DNA of 64,000 nucleotides. Origin: Eutreptiella sp. 'Long Island Sound 2002'. Taxonomy: Eukaryota; Euglenozoa; Euglenophyceae; Eutreptiales; Eutreptiaceae. The notes under the pieces are model-generated. The model ran no database searches and was not told where the DNA came from. It saw nothing but the letters and a program-made list of their open reading frames with translations. The stretch covers positions 23,611,935 through 23,675,934 of the forward strand of contig OZ038378.1 in the NCBI GenBank assembly GCA_964036045.1, read 5' to 3'. The translations under genes were made by a program, and so were the position numbers. This document shows positions 1-11,000 of this stretch, piece by piece; position 1 is the stretch's first letter, and every line of letters begins with the position of its first letter.

Positions 1-1599
1 GGAACAATCTGCAATAAAACAGGTTTCTCAAACCCTGCGGCGCCTGTGACGCGCAGAAAGCGTTTTCTATCGCCGCATCCTTTATGACCGTGATGGCAAG
101 ATTGTTTTATGCTGCAATTTCTGCGCCTGCAAATCTGCGTGTACGGTGGTGGTGCGGTCTCAGGGGGGGGGGGGGGTGAGGGACCGTCATTTGACAACCG
201 TCCCCCAGGGGGTGGTGGGGGACCGTCTTCCCTAGGGTGGGGAACGACCAGGAGGGGAGGGGTATGCTTGTCAGAAAGGAGTAGACACTCAGACCTTTAG
301 CTGAGGCATGTCGCCACATGTTGGTCAGCAAGTGATGGTTTGCCAGAATTTGTCGTTGAGCCCATTTTCTGTTTATGCATTATTTCCTCTTGGACATTCA
401 GACTTTGGACTACCCATTATAGTGACATGTTGGCCAGTTGGATCAAGAAACCCAAACAGCAAGCTGCTGCAAGCTGCTGCAGCAGCAGTGCACAGGCACT
501 CAGCCCCGAGAACCCAACCACCAACCGACCTTCTAGCAATGTTAGCCTAGAATTGACCAGGGGTTCTTGGGAACTAAACAGTACCTTTGAACAGAGGTAC
601 CACCATGACCAATTAAACAACTGTGCGCAAACGTGTGTAACCGTGCGCTGACAATGTGCGTAACCGTGCGAGCACGGCTAACCACAGGTCTGGTTGGGAC
701 TGTAGTAGCTTGAGAACAAAATTTAGTATAAGGTTTATTGATTGCGACGTATGGAGTCCTTCGTTTGATATCCTTTGGCCCAACGGTTCATTCGAGTCCA
801 CAACCACGCACATACGCCAGTGCGGATTTTGTCCATTTATGCGGGCCCGCTTTGGCCAGCCAGGGGGGATGAGGGCAGACAGGCTTTCGAAGAGACCCCC
901 CCCCCCCGGCGCCCTTCAAAGGCAGCCAAAGGTTGGAATTTGCGCTTTTTGTGCCATGTGTGTGTCATCAACTACTGTGAAAATTTTTCTGGCTCCCTCA
1001 GCGCCAAGTTGGGGCCATACATGGTCTGGTGTCAGTGTCTTGACTCCGGGTGCCCCCCATGGATCGTTGTGTGAAAACAGTGTTTACCAGGGTACAATTT
1101 CTGCGTCAGAAATTTTGTACGCAATTTGTTCGGTCCACTTGAGGATTTGCACGGGAAGATGTTTGGCTGTGCTTTTGCTCATTTGTATCTTACCTTTGGG
1201 TGGCCAACCGGCAAGCCTAGGAAGTATCCAGTTTTCCGGATACCTCCATTTTCCCCATTTTTCCATCCGGATACTTGGATACTAGGTTTTTTATTAACGG
1301 CCCTGTGGGGAAGCACCCTGCCTTTAGGAAAGATGGGACCTGCCCGTGTCCCATTTTTCACCCATTTGCCCCCCATTTCTACACCATTTTCCTCCATTTT
1401 TCTTTCTTGGTGGAACAGTTTCATACATTTTCCATGATGTATTTGTAACAATTTCCCATTTTCCCCCATTTTTCCCATTTTCCCCCATTTTTCCGAGGCC
1501 TGCTGGATACTGGGATACTCCGGATATGGATACTTCCTGGGCCTGAACCGGTGCTGCTGCTCTTTCGGATCCATGACACCGTTGTTTGCTTCTTTACAG
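1..1599. other. upstream / intron-1 region without a recognised exon
   Basis: The CCAR-like exon at 1600 begins right after a splice acceptor, so at least one upstream exon is expected here or left of the window. I found no convincing start exon. The stretch holds a poly-G run near 160-176, a CAG/GCA-rich patch near 460-490, short repeats of a CGTGTGTAACCGTGCG-like motif near 625-675, and the fold-back element at 1215-1542. Confidence 0.4.
1215..1542. repeat. fold-back (MITE-like) element with GTATCC-bearing inverted ends
   Basis: The left end reads GCCTAGGAAGTATCCA and the inverted right end reads GCCCAGGAAGTATCCA, so about 15 of 16 terminal bases match. More GGATAC/GTATCC words lie inside both arms. 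The centre is pyrimidine-rich with repeated CCATTTTTCCC blocks. I see no clear target duplication. The right end is about 57 bp upstream of the splice acceptor at 1598-1599. Confidence 0.5.
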
Positions 1600-2031
1600 G
1601 CACTCCAGCAGCAGCTGCAGCAGCAGCTTCAGCAGCACGTGCTTCAGCAGCAGCAGCAGCAGATGCTCATGCAGCAGCAACAGAAGGTGGCGATGCAACA
1701 GAAGCTGCAGCAGCAGCAGCGCCAACAGAAGATGGGCAATATGGGCAATGCTGGGCAAGGCAAGGGTGGCATGGGCCGAGGTGACATGGGCAAGGGCAAA
1801 GGGAAGGGAATGCAGATGGGCGCCTTCGGTGGCGGGCGTGGTGGAAAAGGTTTCGTGATGGCCCAGGCCCGGCCCATGGCCCCCGCTTTCCCCCCCATGC
1901 ACCCACAGATGCGCCCAATGCCTCCACGCCCCGCTGTGCCATATGCTCCTTTGCCACAACCGCAGTACCGTCCCCCGCCTCCAAGCTTTGCTGACAGGAT
2001 GGGCCGCGTACAAGCATTCCCATACAACCAG
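1600..2031 (+). CDS. CCAR1-like: CCAR-like exon 1 (first exon seen): Q-rich and GMG/P-rich N-terminus
   Basis: Acceptor AG is at 1598-1599 and donor GT at 2032. The exon has 144 whole codons and ends in phase 0 after a Gln codon. It encodes long Gln runs (CAG-rich DNA), then a Gly/Met/Lys stretch (MGNMGNAGQGKGGMGRGDMG) and a Pro-rich end. Low-complexity Q- and P-rich N-termini are usual for CCAR1. The true start codon must lie in an upstream exon unless an unseen promoter uses an internal Met. Confidence 0.75.
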
Positions 2032-5000
2032 GTATTTGCGTGTCTGTTGATGCCTATGCGTTGGCCCGCCGGATTTAACAGGACTTGGGTTGGGCGTGCC
2101 TATCGGCTCGGTGGCCTTATCGGCTCGGCAGATTGGATCGGTCAGCCAAAAGTCCAGCCTGACTTGTGGCTGGCCGAGGATCCGGCCGGACTTTCGGCCG
2201 GCCCGACAGTCCGGTTTAATCCGCCCCCCCCCCCCCCCCCCCTTCTGTCTTACTAAAAAAGCGGTATACACAGAAGACGCTGCACACACAAGGCAGGACA
2301 CACTAAAGGCGGTCTGTGGCCACTGCAGGAGTCGTGTTATTTCAGGGGCCACGGGCAAGGCGGTGCACACACAAGGCAGTGCACACACAAGGCGGTCTGT
2401 GGCCACCGCACGAGTCATGTTATTTAAGGGGCCACAGGCAAGGCGGTGCACACACAAGGCGGAACACACAAAACGCGGTCTGTGGCCACCGCACACACAA
2501 GGCGGAACACACAAAAAACGTGGTCTGTGGCCACCGTAGCAGTCATGTTATTTAAGGGGCCACAGGCAAGGCGGGACACATACAAGGCGGGACACACAAA
2601 ACACGGTCTGTGGCCACCGCAGGAGTCTTGTTATTTAAGGGGGGGTGTGGGGGCTGGCCGCGTGGAGCGAAGCGAAGCGTAGTTGGGGGTCTGCATCAGG
2701 GTGGGGGTTACTTCGAGGGTATTAGTATAGGGGGGGCTGGGAAGGAATAGACCGGGTTTTGGGCCGGCCGAGGGTCCGGGTGGACTTTCGGCCGTTTTTT
2801 TGTTGGCCAAAAGGATAGTTGGGTAGGGATGAAACTGGACTTTCCGCTGGCTGATCGGCCGAAAGTCCGCCAGTTTAATCCGGTGAGTTTGCCAGACGAG
2901 GTATCATTCGGCTGCAGGCCTGCAATTTGGATTGTTTTTACGTTGTGGCAAAGAGAGTCCGTCCCCAGGTTATGTTGAAGACATTTTTGCTCATAATCTT
3001 TCCAGCTCATACACTAGGCTAGTGAACGTTTCACTTTGTGGGGGAGAGGGCCCTCAGAGCCCCCGCAAATTGGGGCAGGGTTGCGGAAAGGGGGTCCAAG
3101 GGCCACAAGCTTATTTCAATACAAATGCCGGAAATCTTGCCTCCAACAATTTCGGGGGGCGCGGGGCAGTGCATGTTCACAAGGCACAACCCCCCCTCCC
3201 CCCATTCCAGTCACCGGAAATGCTGGCACGTTGTGATTCTGTGAGGCTCTTCAGTGAAAACACTTGCCTTTGGTGTCTTGTTGCATGAGGGCCTTTTAAT
3301 TGGGGGGGGGGGGGGTTGTGGAGATTTGAAACATGCATGAAAGATAGGGAAAAAAGAGAGCCAGCTCTTGGAACCCCCTCCATGGGGGGGTTGGAATGGA
3401 AAAGTGGCTCCAAGGGCCTCCCACCCCCCAAATAATTTTTGGGAGCCCAAGATGTTTCAAGGACTCCAGTTCACCCAACCCATATGCAGAGGCCCTAAAT
3501 TTCCCCCTTTTTTGTTCCCTTTTTTTTTCATTTTGTGCTGTTGTATCTTGCTGTAATCATCAAATCAATTGGCACATGCACCACGTAACCAATCATCATG
3601 TTGCTTATCGCAGCGTGGAGATGCAGGTTCATGAATGTGGAACCAGGTTGACGCTTGGCTCAGTGGGGCTCCTTCAGTACACTGGCTCACTGCTGGGTGT
3701 GGTGTGGTGCGGTGTGGTGTGTTGTGGTGTGCTGAAGGCGCTGTCACCAAATGGCAACAGCCAGGGTGGTGTTGTCTAAATGCGCGCTGTGTGTAGTATG
3801 TGGTGCACTTGTGGCGTGCTGTCAGTTGCCACTGCCACATTTTTCTGCTTGCAAAGCTGCATTGGAGTGCGCATGTTTCATCTCAGGTTGAGCGCACCGT
3901 GTCTGATATTGCCCGTCGCTTCCCACGCGTGGTTATGGCAGCTGATTTCCAACTGGTCAAAGCTCATTACGCTGATGAGTCTGGCTCGGTCGACGTGGAC
4001 ATTTCTCATGCCCCTGGTTGCAAGATCATGGTTGGTGAGGGTGAGGAGAACAACATCCCTTACTTGGAGCCGAATGCTGAGGAGGTATGGCTCATCGAAT
4101 TTGGGGCAGTTCAGTGTTACAGCCGCAATGAATGCTACGAATAACAGCGACATCACATCTGGGCATTTTTTTTGCTGCAGTGCCTGGCATGACAAATCCC
4201 GTGAGAAGCGAGTTCGCATCTCAACTCGCTGACGCTCAGCCCAATATTCGAGGGTTCCTTTTGTGCAGAGAGGAACGGATGGCCTATCCAAATCGATGTT
4301 ACGCCACTCATTGGCACCCACAATTGCATTTTGAAACCTCCAAATTAGGTGCAGCTACAAGGACTCAAACAGGGGAAAGGTTATAAACTGTGAGCATGAG
4401 GATTTTTATCGCGGACCAGGCCCCGCAGGGTAGGATGCAGGTTGCGCAAACTGGTGAACTTTAGAAGAAAAATGTTCCCAGAACCATAGAATTTGAGGGT
4501 TAGGTTCAGCTGGTTCAGCAACATGCGAAGGCGCTTCCTCATCTTTTTTGCAGCCACTCAAGAAAAAGGGATTCATTCAAAGGGGGGCAAGTGGCGATGG
4601 AGCTGGTTGAGGGTTCCACCAACCAACAAGGCTCCCCCACGCCCACGCTGGCAATACATCGCTTTTTGCATCCGTGTACCCACAGGTACAGCCTGAGAAG
4701 GAGATCCAGTATGATGAGGATGGTAATAAGATCAAGCCTGCAATGCGCTATTGTGTTCGTGTGATGCTGCTGTCAGAGGTGGCTAACAGCGGCCCCAACC
4801 TTCACCTGTCCAATAAGTTACACTTCCTCGTTTTGAAGCATTTGCGAGGTGTGCAAGTGTGGCTGCACCCTTGGCACTCCCATGCATATTTGTGGATTTT
4901 CTGCCGGATTCCAGATTGCTGTCTGGTGCAGCTCATGCAGCCCATTACCCTTTTCGAGGGTTGGAGACCGCTGGTTCTGACTGCCAGTGATGGCGGATGT

Positions 5001-8000
5001 ATTGGTCTTGACCCCTGCTGTTGTGGTTGGGTTCCACCTGGCTCGCCCGGCTCGCCATATCCACCAGAGGTTATTGCCCTGCTGGTAAACCGACAGGTGA
5101 CAGGCGTAGCAGTGATGGGGAAAATTCACCGAACGGAGGCCCTGGATGGGGCAGCCCTGCCCACGTTCCACATGCCAAGCCACCTTCATTCCTCTCCAAA
5201 ATGCCTCAACCTGCTGCGCACCACTGTGTAAAACTCGTGTGGAGACCTGGAAACCCCTGGCCCTGGGTTACATTTCCCATATCAACGGCGGTGTGCACCC
5301 GCCAAAAATCTCTTTTTGAGAGACTTTGTAAAGAAAATTCCATGCCGGCATGGAAGGGAGGCCAAGGGGCAGAGGCAGCAGTTATGAGCAGAGGGACAAC
5401 TGTCCCACTATCACCCCCGAAACCTCTTTTCCCCATTGGCCCGAAACAACCAGTGATGTTCCCCCCGAACCAATGCGTACTCGGAAAACTTAAAGGTCGG
5501 AATGATCGAAGATAAAGGCTTCTGGCGCTGGCAGTGAAATGGAAGCCAGGGGGACAGCAGGAGCACCTCACTCTTGAGAAGGGGAAAACTGTCTCACTCT
5601 CACCTAGCAATTTTACCCTGGCCTGGTATCGCAGATAGTCTGCCCTAATGCTGCCCAACCTGCTGTTGCTATTCCAACAGTACCGTCCCACCATTCCTGG
5701 GGTAGCATTGATGTTCGCTTCCTCTGATGACATCAACTGTTGCAGGACGGGCTACTGCCAGCTGCGTTGGTGGGCTTCTCGACCCGGAAAAGGATGGAGA
5801 GGACCTGACCACAGATGAGGCGTTGAAGAGCGCTGCCGTGCGGCATGCTAAGGCCCAGATCAATGTTGACTTGAGCGGCTGTGACTTCCACAAGTTCTTG
5901 GAGCTGCAATATGAGAATGGGTATGGGGCCGCAGTGGTGGGTGTTGCCAACCAACTGGAGGTCCGAGACATGTGTTTGTCTTGACATTTTGGTCTGACAT
6001 TTGGCTCATAATGCTGTCCTTTAGTCAAATTACTCAACTCGAAGAGCTTGTTAGATGGGGGGGGTGGCATCCCATTTTGGGGGGGGGGGGGGGGGGGGGG
6101 GCTCTAATTGTGCAGCAATCTTGGAAGTTTGGGCGCAAATGGAGCATTCGCAATGAGCCAGCCCATCACCAACTTGAGGGTGGGACCCGGCAACAAAATC
6201 ACCTCGAAGAGAGGTTGTTAGATCAAGCGCAGGCGCGTGCATCGTATACCCCCCCCCCCCCCCTTTTTGGGGGTCGTTCGTGTAGCATACCCCAAGGCAT
6301 GATATTGGATGTCCAACCCCTTGTAAAATCATTATTTTGCCCAATAAGACAATCCCCCAATGGATTTTTCAATTCTGAGGCCTCTATCCCACTGCTCTAT
6401 CCCCTGAAACTGGATATCACATTTTGGGGGCGGGGTCAAAAGTTTGTGCTGAAGGATTTGAACGAGGTCAGGTCCAACAAAAGCCATTGGGTCAGCCGGC
6501 GATCCGTTGACCCGGAGTCGAACCGTTGGGGAGAGGTCCCCCATCGCCGGTTTGGGATGACCGCTTGGACGCACCTGGCCAATGGCGAGGGCTGTTGTCC
6601 TCCTCGGTGTGGACCTGACACAGAGCAATGAAACAGGGAAAGTCCGAGAGCTCCGTTGGCACAACGGACCAGAGAAAATGAAAAGGAAGGAGTGGTGAGA
6701 GGCCGATGGGCACCACCGCCTATGGAGGGAAAGGGTCCAAGGGAAGGGCAGGGAATGGTGATTGGCCAGTAGGTGCCGCGGGGGGCAGATGAGAAAACCT
6801 ACCATGGCGACATGCCAAACCCCCCCCCCCCGTCCCCCCCGGGTGGGGGTCAAAAAGAAAATCACCTCGAAGAGAGGTTGTTAGATCAAGCGCAGGCGCG
6901 AGCGTCGTATACCCCCCCTTTTTTGGGGTCATTCGCGTAGCATACCCCAAGACATGATATTGGATGTCCAACCCCACGGGGGGGCCGTCTCCTCGGTCCG
7001 GGTACGCGACTCCCCCCCCCCCCCCCCTCCGGGCCCTCCGGGCCCACTTAGTTACCAAGGGTCAATGGCTACTAGCCATACTAAGGGGGCGCGCTTAGGA
7101 CAATCTTTGAATCCATGCTTCGTTGCGTGGTGCATCATGGTGACCCCCGGCATAGGTTTTGACTTCCGATTTTGTTCCCTTTGTTGGGGACCCCCGAGAA
7201 TGCAGGGGTGATGTAGCATTTCCGCCCTCTTTTGGGCCCCAACCGTCCGGTGCTATTGAGGAAACCGGGACAATCTTTGAATCCACGCTTTGTTGCTTGT
7301 GTTGTTTGTGTTGTTTGTTGTTTGTGTCCAATTCGCCGATACCGGCACCTGAAGATCCCTGCCTCGAGCTTTAATACCCCCGCTCGAGGAGGAGGCAATC
7401 AGGGGTCTGGAGATCCCTGCCTCGAGCTTTTCCCCGGCTCGAGAAGGAGGCAAAAAGGGGCTTTCTTTCTTTCTTTGCTTTCTCGTGCTTTGCTTTGTGT
7501 TGCGGATGTGGCAATGGGCCCCCCTTCGGCAACCCCCCCTGCCAATGTTCCCAACCCCTCTTCGTCTACCTCCTCCTCCTCCTCCTCCTCCTCCTCCTCC
7601 TCCTCCTCCTCCTCCTCCTCCTCCTCCTCCTCCACAGAGGCGTCATCCGGTGCAGAGCGCACACGCCCTTTGGAGAGTGTAGGACAACGCAGGAAAGTGG
7701 AGTTGTCATGGACACGGCCCCGAAAGCGGCGAAATATAAGTGTCTCTGATTCCGACTCATCGTCGGAGGGAGAGCTTTTTAAGTGAGCCGTGGGCGAAAT
7801 GGAAAAAAAAAAGGGACGGAACGAGCTGTATTTGTGTATATGGCGAAGGAAAAAAAAACCTACTACTGTAGAGCAGTACTTGTGTGTACGGCGAAGGAAA
7901 AAAAAACTTATTGCATAGAGCAGTTTTTGTGTGTACGGCGAAGGAAAAAAAAAACTAATCGGGTGCCTCGTAGGCCCGGGCAACCTGCCAGGCACCCAGC

Positions 8001-11000
8001 TGCTCTCCGGTGTGACGGGCCGTGTCGGAGAGACCAGCATATATATACGGCCCTCCCCAGGCAGGGGGTGTGGGCGCCTACAACCACCTTTGCGTTGGTG
8101 AGGAGGTAGAGTGGAGGCCTCCGTTGTTGTAGAGTAACCCCTTAGGCCACCGCGTCTCTGCCAAACTGAACTAGACCTCTGCTAACCCCCTCCCCTAGCC
8201 CCCCTCCCCCCCCCGGCAACTAGCAGCGACTAGCAAGTCCCTTAGAGAAGCCCTCCTCGGCGGCTAGCCCCCCCCCCCCAAACCCCCTCCAGGGGCCTTC
8301 GGCCCACTTCTACTGGGGGGGGGGGAGTCGCGTCTAAAAGCGAGGAGACGGCCCCCCCGTGTCCAACCCCTTGTAAAATCATTATTTTGCCCAATAAGAC
8401 AATCCCCCAGTGGATTTTTCGATTCTGAGGCCTCTTTTCCCTTAAAGCTGGATATCACTTTTTTGAGGGGGGTGGGGTGGGGGGGGGGTCAAAGTTTTCG
8501 CTCAGAAGGCTCCAAGCAATGGGGAGACACACTTATGACACACCCAGCTCCGGTCGAATGGTAATGCACCCAGCTGCAGAATTTTAGGTTGGCGGTTCGA
8601 ACCCTGCTCGGTGGACGCTGGCGGCGGCGCCGACGCCATATTGGCCGCACCAGGGTTCGAACCGCCGACCAAAAAGTGTGCAGCCGCCTGCATTACCATT
8701 CGACCACTGCCTGGCCTGGTTTTCGTAGGTCTCCCCACTGCTTGGACCCGTGTCTGCCACTGACAAAAAACCCAAAGTGTGTGCTTCTGTCTGACTGACT
8801 GCTGGCCTGTCTGACTGATTGGCTGACTGTCAGCCTCTCTTCGAGGTGCACTGCCGAAGGCAATAGAATTTTTTGTTTCACCCTTCTGTGTCGACCCCCG
8901 GGAGGGGGGGGGGCTGACCGCCCGACAACTAAGGAGGTTGGGGGGGCCGTTCCCCCTCTAGAACCCCTGAAACAGTTGAACACCCCTGGGGTCAGGTCCT
9001 GGCCAGGAGTCGCCCCCGTGGTTAATGACCAACTTATGTGTGAGCAGGTGTTGAAAAATGACAAGAACATAGTAGTGTTTACTCCCCTTACTCTCAGATG
9101 GTATTGTACTGATTTTCAGCTGCAGAATGTAGCAACACCTCACAACAGCTCTTTTCCGAGAACAACAGCAGACAATCCTGCAATCTAAGACCATGTCAGA
9201 GGCAGCATATTTTGCGCAGTGTATGTTTACCTACAGTGGTAGGTGCAAATCATGGATTGCACATCCCACAATGGCGAGGGGTGTATCCACATTTAATTGC
9301 CATTTTCTGCACACATGTGCGGTGAATTCAATGGCTCTTCTAATTTGCAGTTCCTATGAGACTCGCACAGTTTTCGTGATCCCCGAGATCTGGAAGCTGG
9401 AAGAGCCCCTTGTGGCATGCACCCAAACGAAGGAGGAGGAGATCCAGATCAAGGAGGTTGTAGAGGAAGAGGTTGAGTTGACTGAGGAGGAAGTGGAAGC
9501 CTCTTTGAAGCCATGGAACACAGAAGTGGAGAAGCTTAAGGAAGCTCTTGAGAAGGCAAAGACGGAGTTAGAGGCAGCGAAGGAGAAGGGTATGTGGTGT
9601 GCTGGGTGTCAAAGAAATTGTGAACAACAAAATAATGTGGAGCATGGGGCAGGATCTAGCACAGGTGGGTTTAACCACTGGACACGCCTGATTTAAAAGT
9701 AATAAGGGCAAGCATGTCCAGCGTTTGAATATGAAACGAAAAGTTGGCAAAGGGTTCTGTTCAACTGGTAATCCCCGCAAATGACATTGAGAGCACCCAG
9801 CACAACCTGAAGTGATGCTGCAGTGAGCCACCACCAGAACAATGAATTAAGATTTTGAGTGTGCACATGTGGCTTTTTGCATGAAATCATGCACAAACTG
9901 GCATAAGGGATTGTTGTTGTTTATTTTGTGTGCTGTCTGCAGAGGTGGAAGGTGAGACTGACGAAGAAAAGGCTGCTGCTGAAACTGCAAAGACTGCTGC
10001 TGTGGAGGAGAAGACAGCCGCAGTGACTAAGGCTGAGGAGGCATTGAAGGAGAAGGAGGAGGCCAAGCCTGAGGTCCCTGCTACCCGCAAGGTCCGCAAG
10101 GAACAGGTGAAGACTAAGACTGTGACGCAGCCTATCTTGAAGTGTGTGTCCTTCTTTGCCCAAGAACTCCATGGCTCCGCTTGTGCACCCAGTGTTGGTG
10201 GATGCATCAATCAACAATCCTCCCCACAGTGTTCGGTGACATTTCGTCCCTCGTCATTTTGTAGATGTAGCAAGTGACAGCTGTCTCTCTCTCCCCTTCC
10301 CCGCCCCTCTCTCACCTTTTTCCATGGTTGTAGCTCACCACCCAACACCATATTTTAGTTGCACCCCTCTGTCTCTGTGTGGCTCTGCTGTATGTTTTCC
10401 ACGCCATGGTCCTGTTCCAACTGCTTGTGGTTGATTCCATTTGCTCTCCAGAGGGCTGAAAATTTGTTTGGGTGGGCCTCTTCAGACAGGGGTGTGTTGT
10501 GTGCTTGGAAAATGGATTCAATTCATCCAATAGATAGGTCTTTTTTGTTCATGATTATGCCTACTGGTCGACTGGCCAAAACTTGGTAGGTGGTGGTTCT
10601 CCAAAAAGGGTTCTTCGCTTAGTACGCGGCGGACTTCTTTGCATGGTTTGAGTGTGTGTTGTATTCCTGTGTGGGTACGGTCATGTTTCACTGTTGATTG
10701 TGAGCTTCTACCAGCGCTGTCAACTCAACGCAGGTTGAGGAGTGCAACGCCTGAATGCGCTTTTTCCTCATTTGCTTACTGTTCGTTTTCTCCATCATTT
10801 TTACAATTATCTAAAGTGCCCCCTCGCCCAAGTTTAGTTCAATATCTCTCACATAATCTAGGTCATACCCCCCCCCCCCCCATCGCCCGCCCCCTATGTG
10901 AGCGATGATTTCGGTTTTCCTCTGCGGGATCCTCACACCCTCAGCAAAGGTTGCGTATTCCTCCAGCTCAGAGAGCCATCAAAGTTTTCTGCGTTTTCCA

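Larger units (their letters stand above)
6976..8360. mobile_element. 1385-bp TIR DNA transposon (Mutator-like target duplication), non-autonomous
   Basis: The ends are ACGGGGGGGCCGTCTCCTCG and its exact inverse. Similarity continues through ACGCGACTCCCCCCC to about 44 bp. The 10-bp target GTCCAACCCC is present on both sides (6966-6975 and 8361-8370), and the uninterrupted target is seen in the related copies at 6.3 and 18.1 kb. TSDs of 9-10 bp with long TIRs are typical of Mutator-like elements. No transposase is visible. The inside carries a (TCC)n run, a 90-codon Ser-rich ORF, and three approx. 50-bp repeats of GTACGGCGAAGGAAAAAAAA between 7820 and 7965. Confidence 0.75.
6863..8848 (+). mobile_element. 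fold-back element X, copy 1, interrupted by a nested TIR transposon
   Basis: The left TIR is CACCTCGAAGAGAGGTTG (6863-6880) and the right end CAGCCTCTCTTCGAGGTG (8831-8848), 17 of 18 bases in inverted agreement. Without the insert at 6976-8360 and its duplicated target it is about 591 bp, close to the 621-bp copy at 18027. It contains two inverted tRNA-like promoters: an A-like GTCGAATGGTAATGC near 8553 with B box GGTTCGAACC at 8594-8603, and an opposed pair with B box at 8654-8663 and A-like box near 8688-8705. Homology between copies runs about 20 bp past the right TIR. Confidence 0.65.

Noticed and set aside
1594-2514. 306-codon - strand frame opposite CCAR exon 1
   Set aside because: It is made of poly-Leu from the CAG-rich exon and the 83-bp tandem array read backwards; the + strand exon has splice sites and family context.
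8584-8700. True tRNA genes at the GGTTCGAACC boxes
   Set aside because: The A and B boxes are present but no complete cloverleaf with acceptor and anticodon stems can be drawn. They occur in repeated fold-back elements in both orientations.
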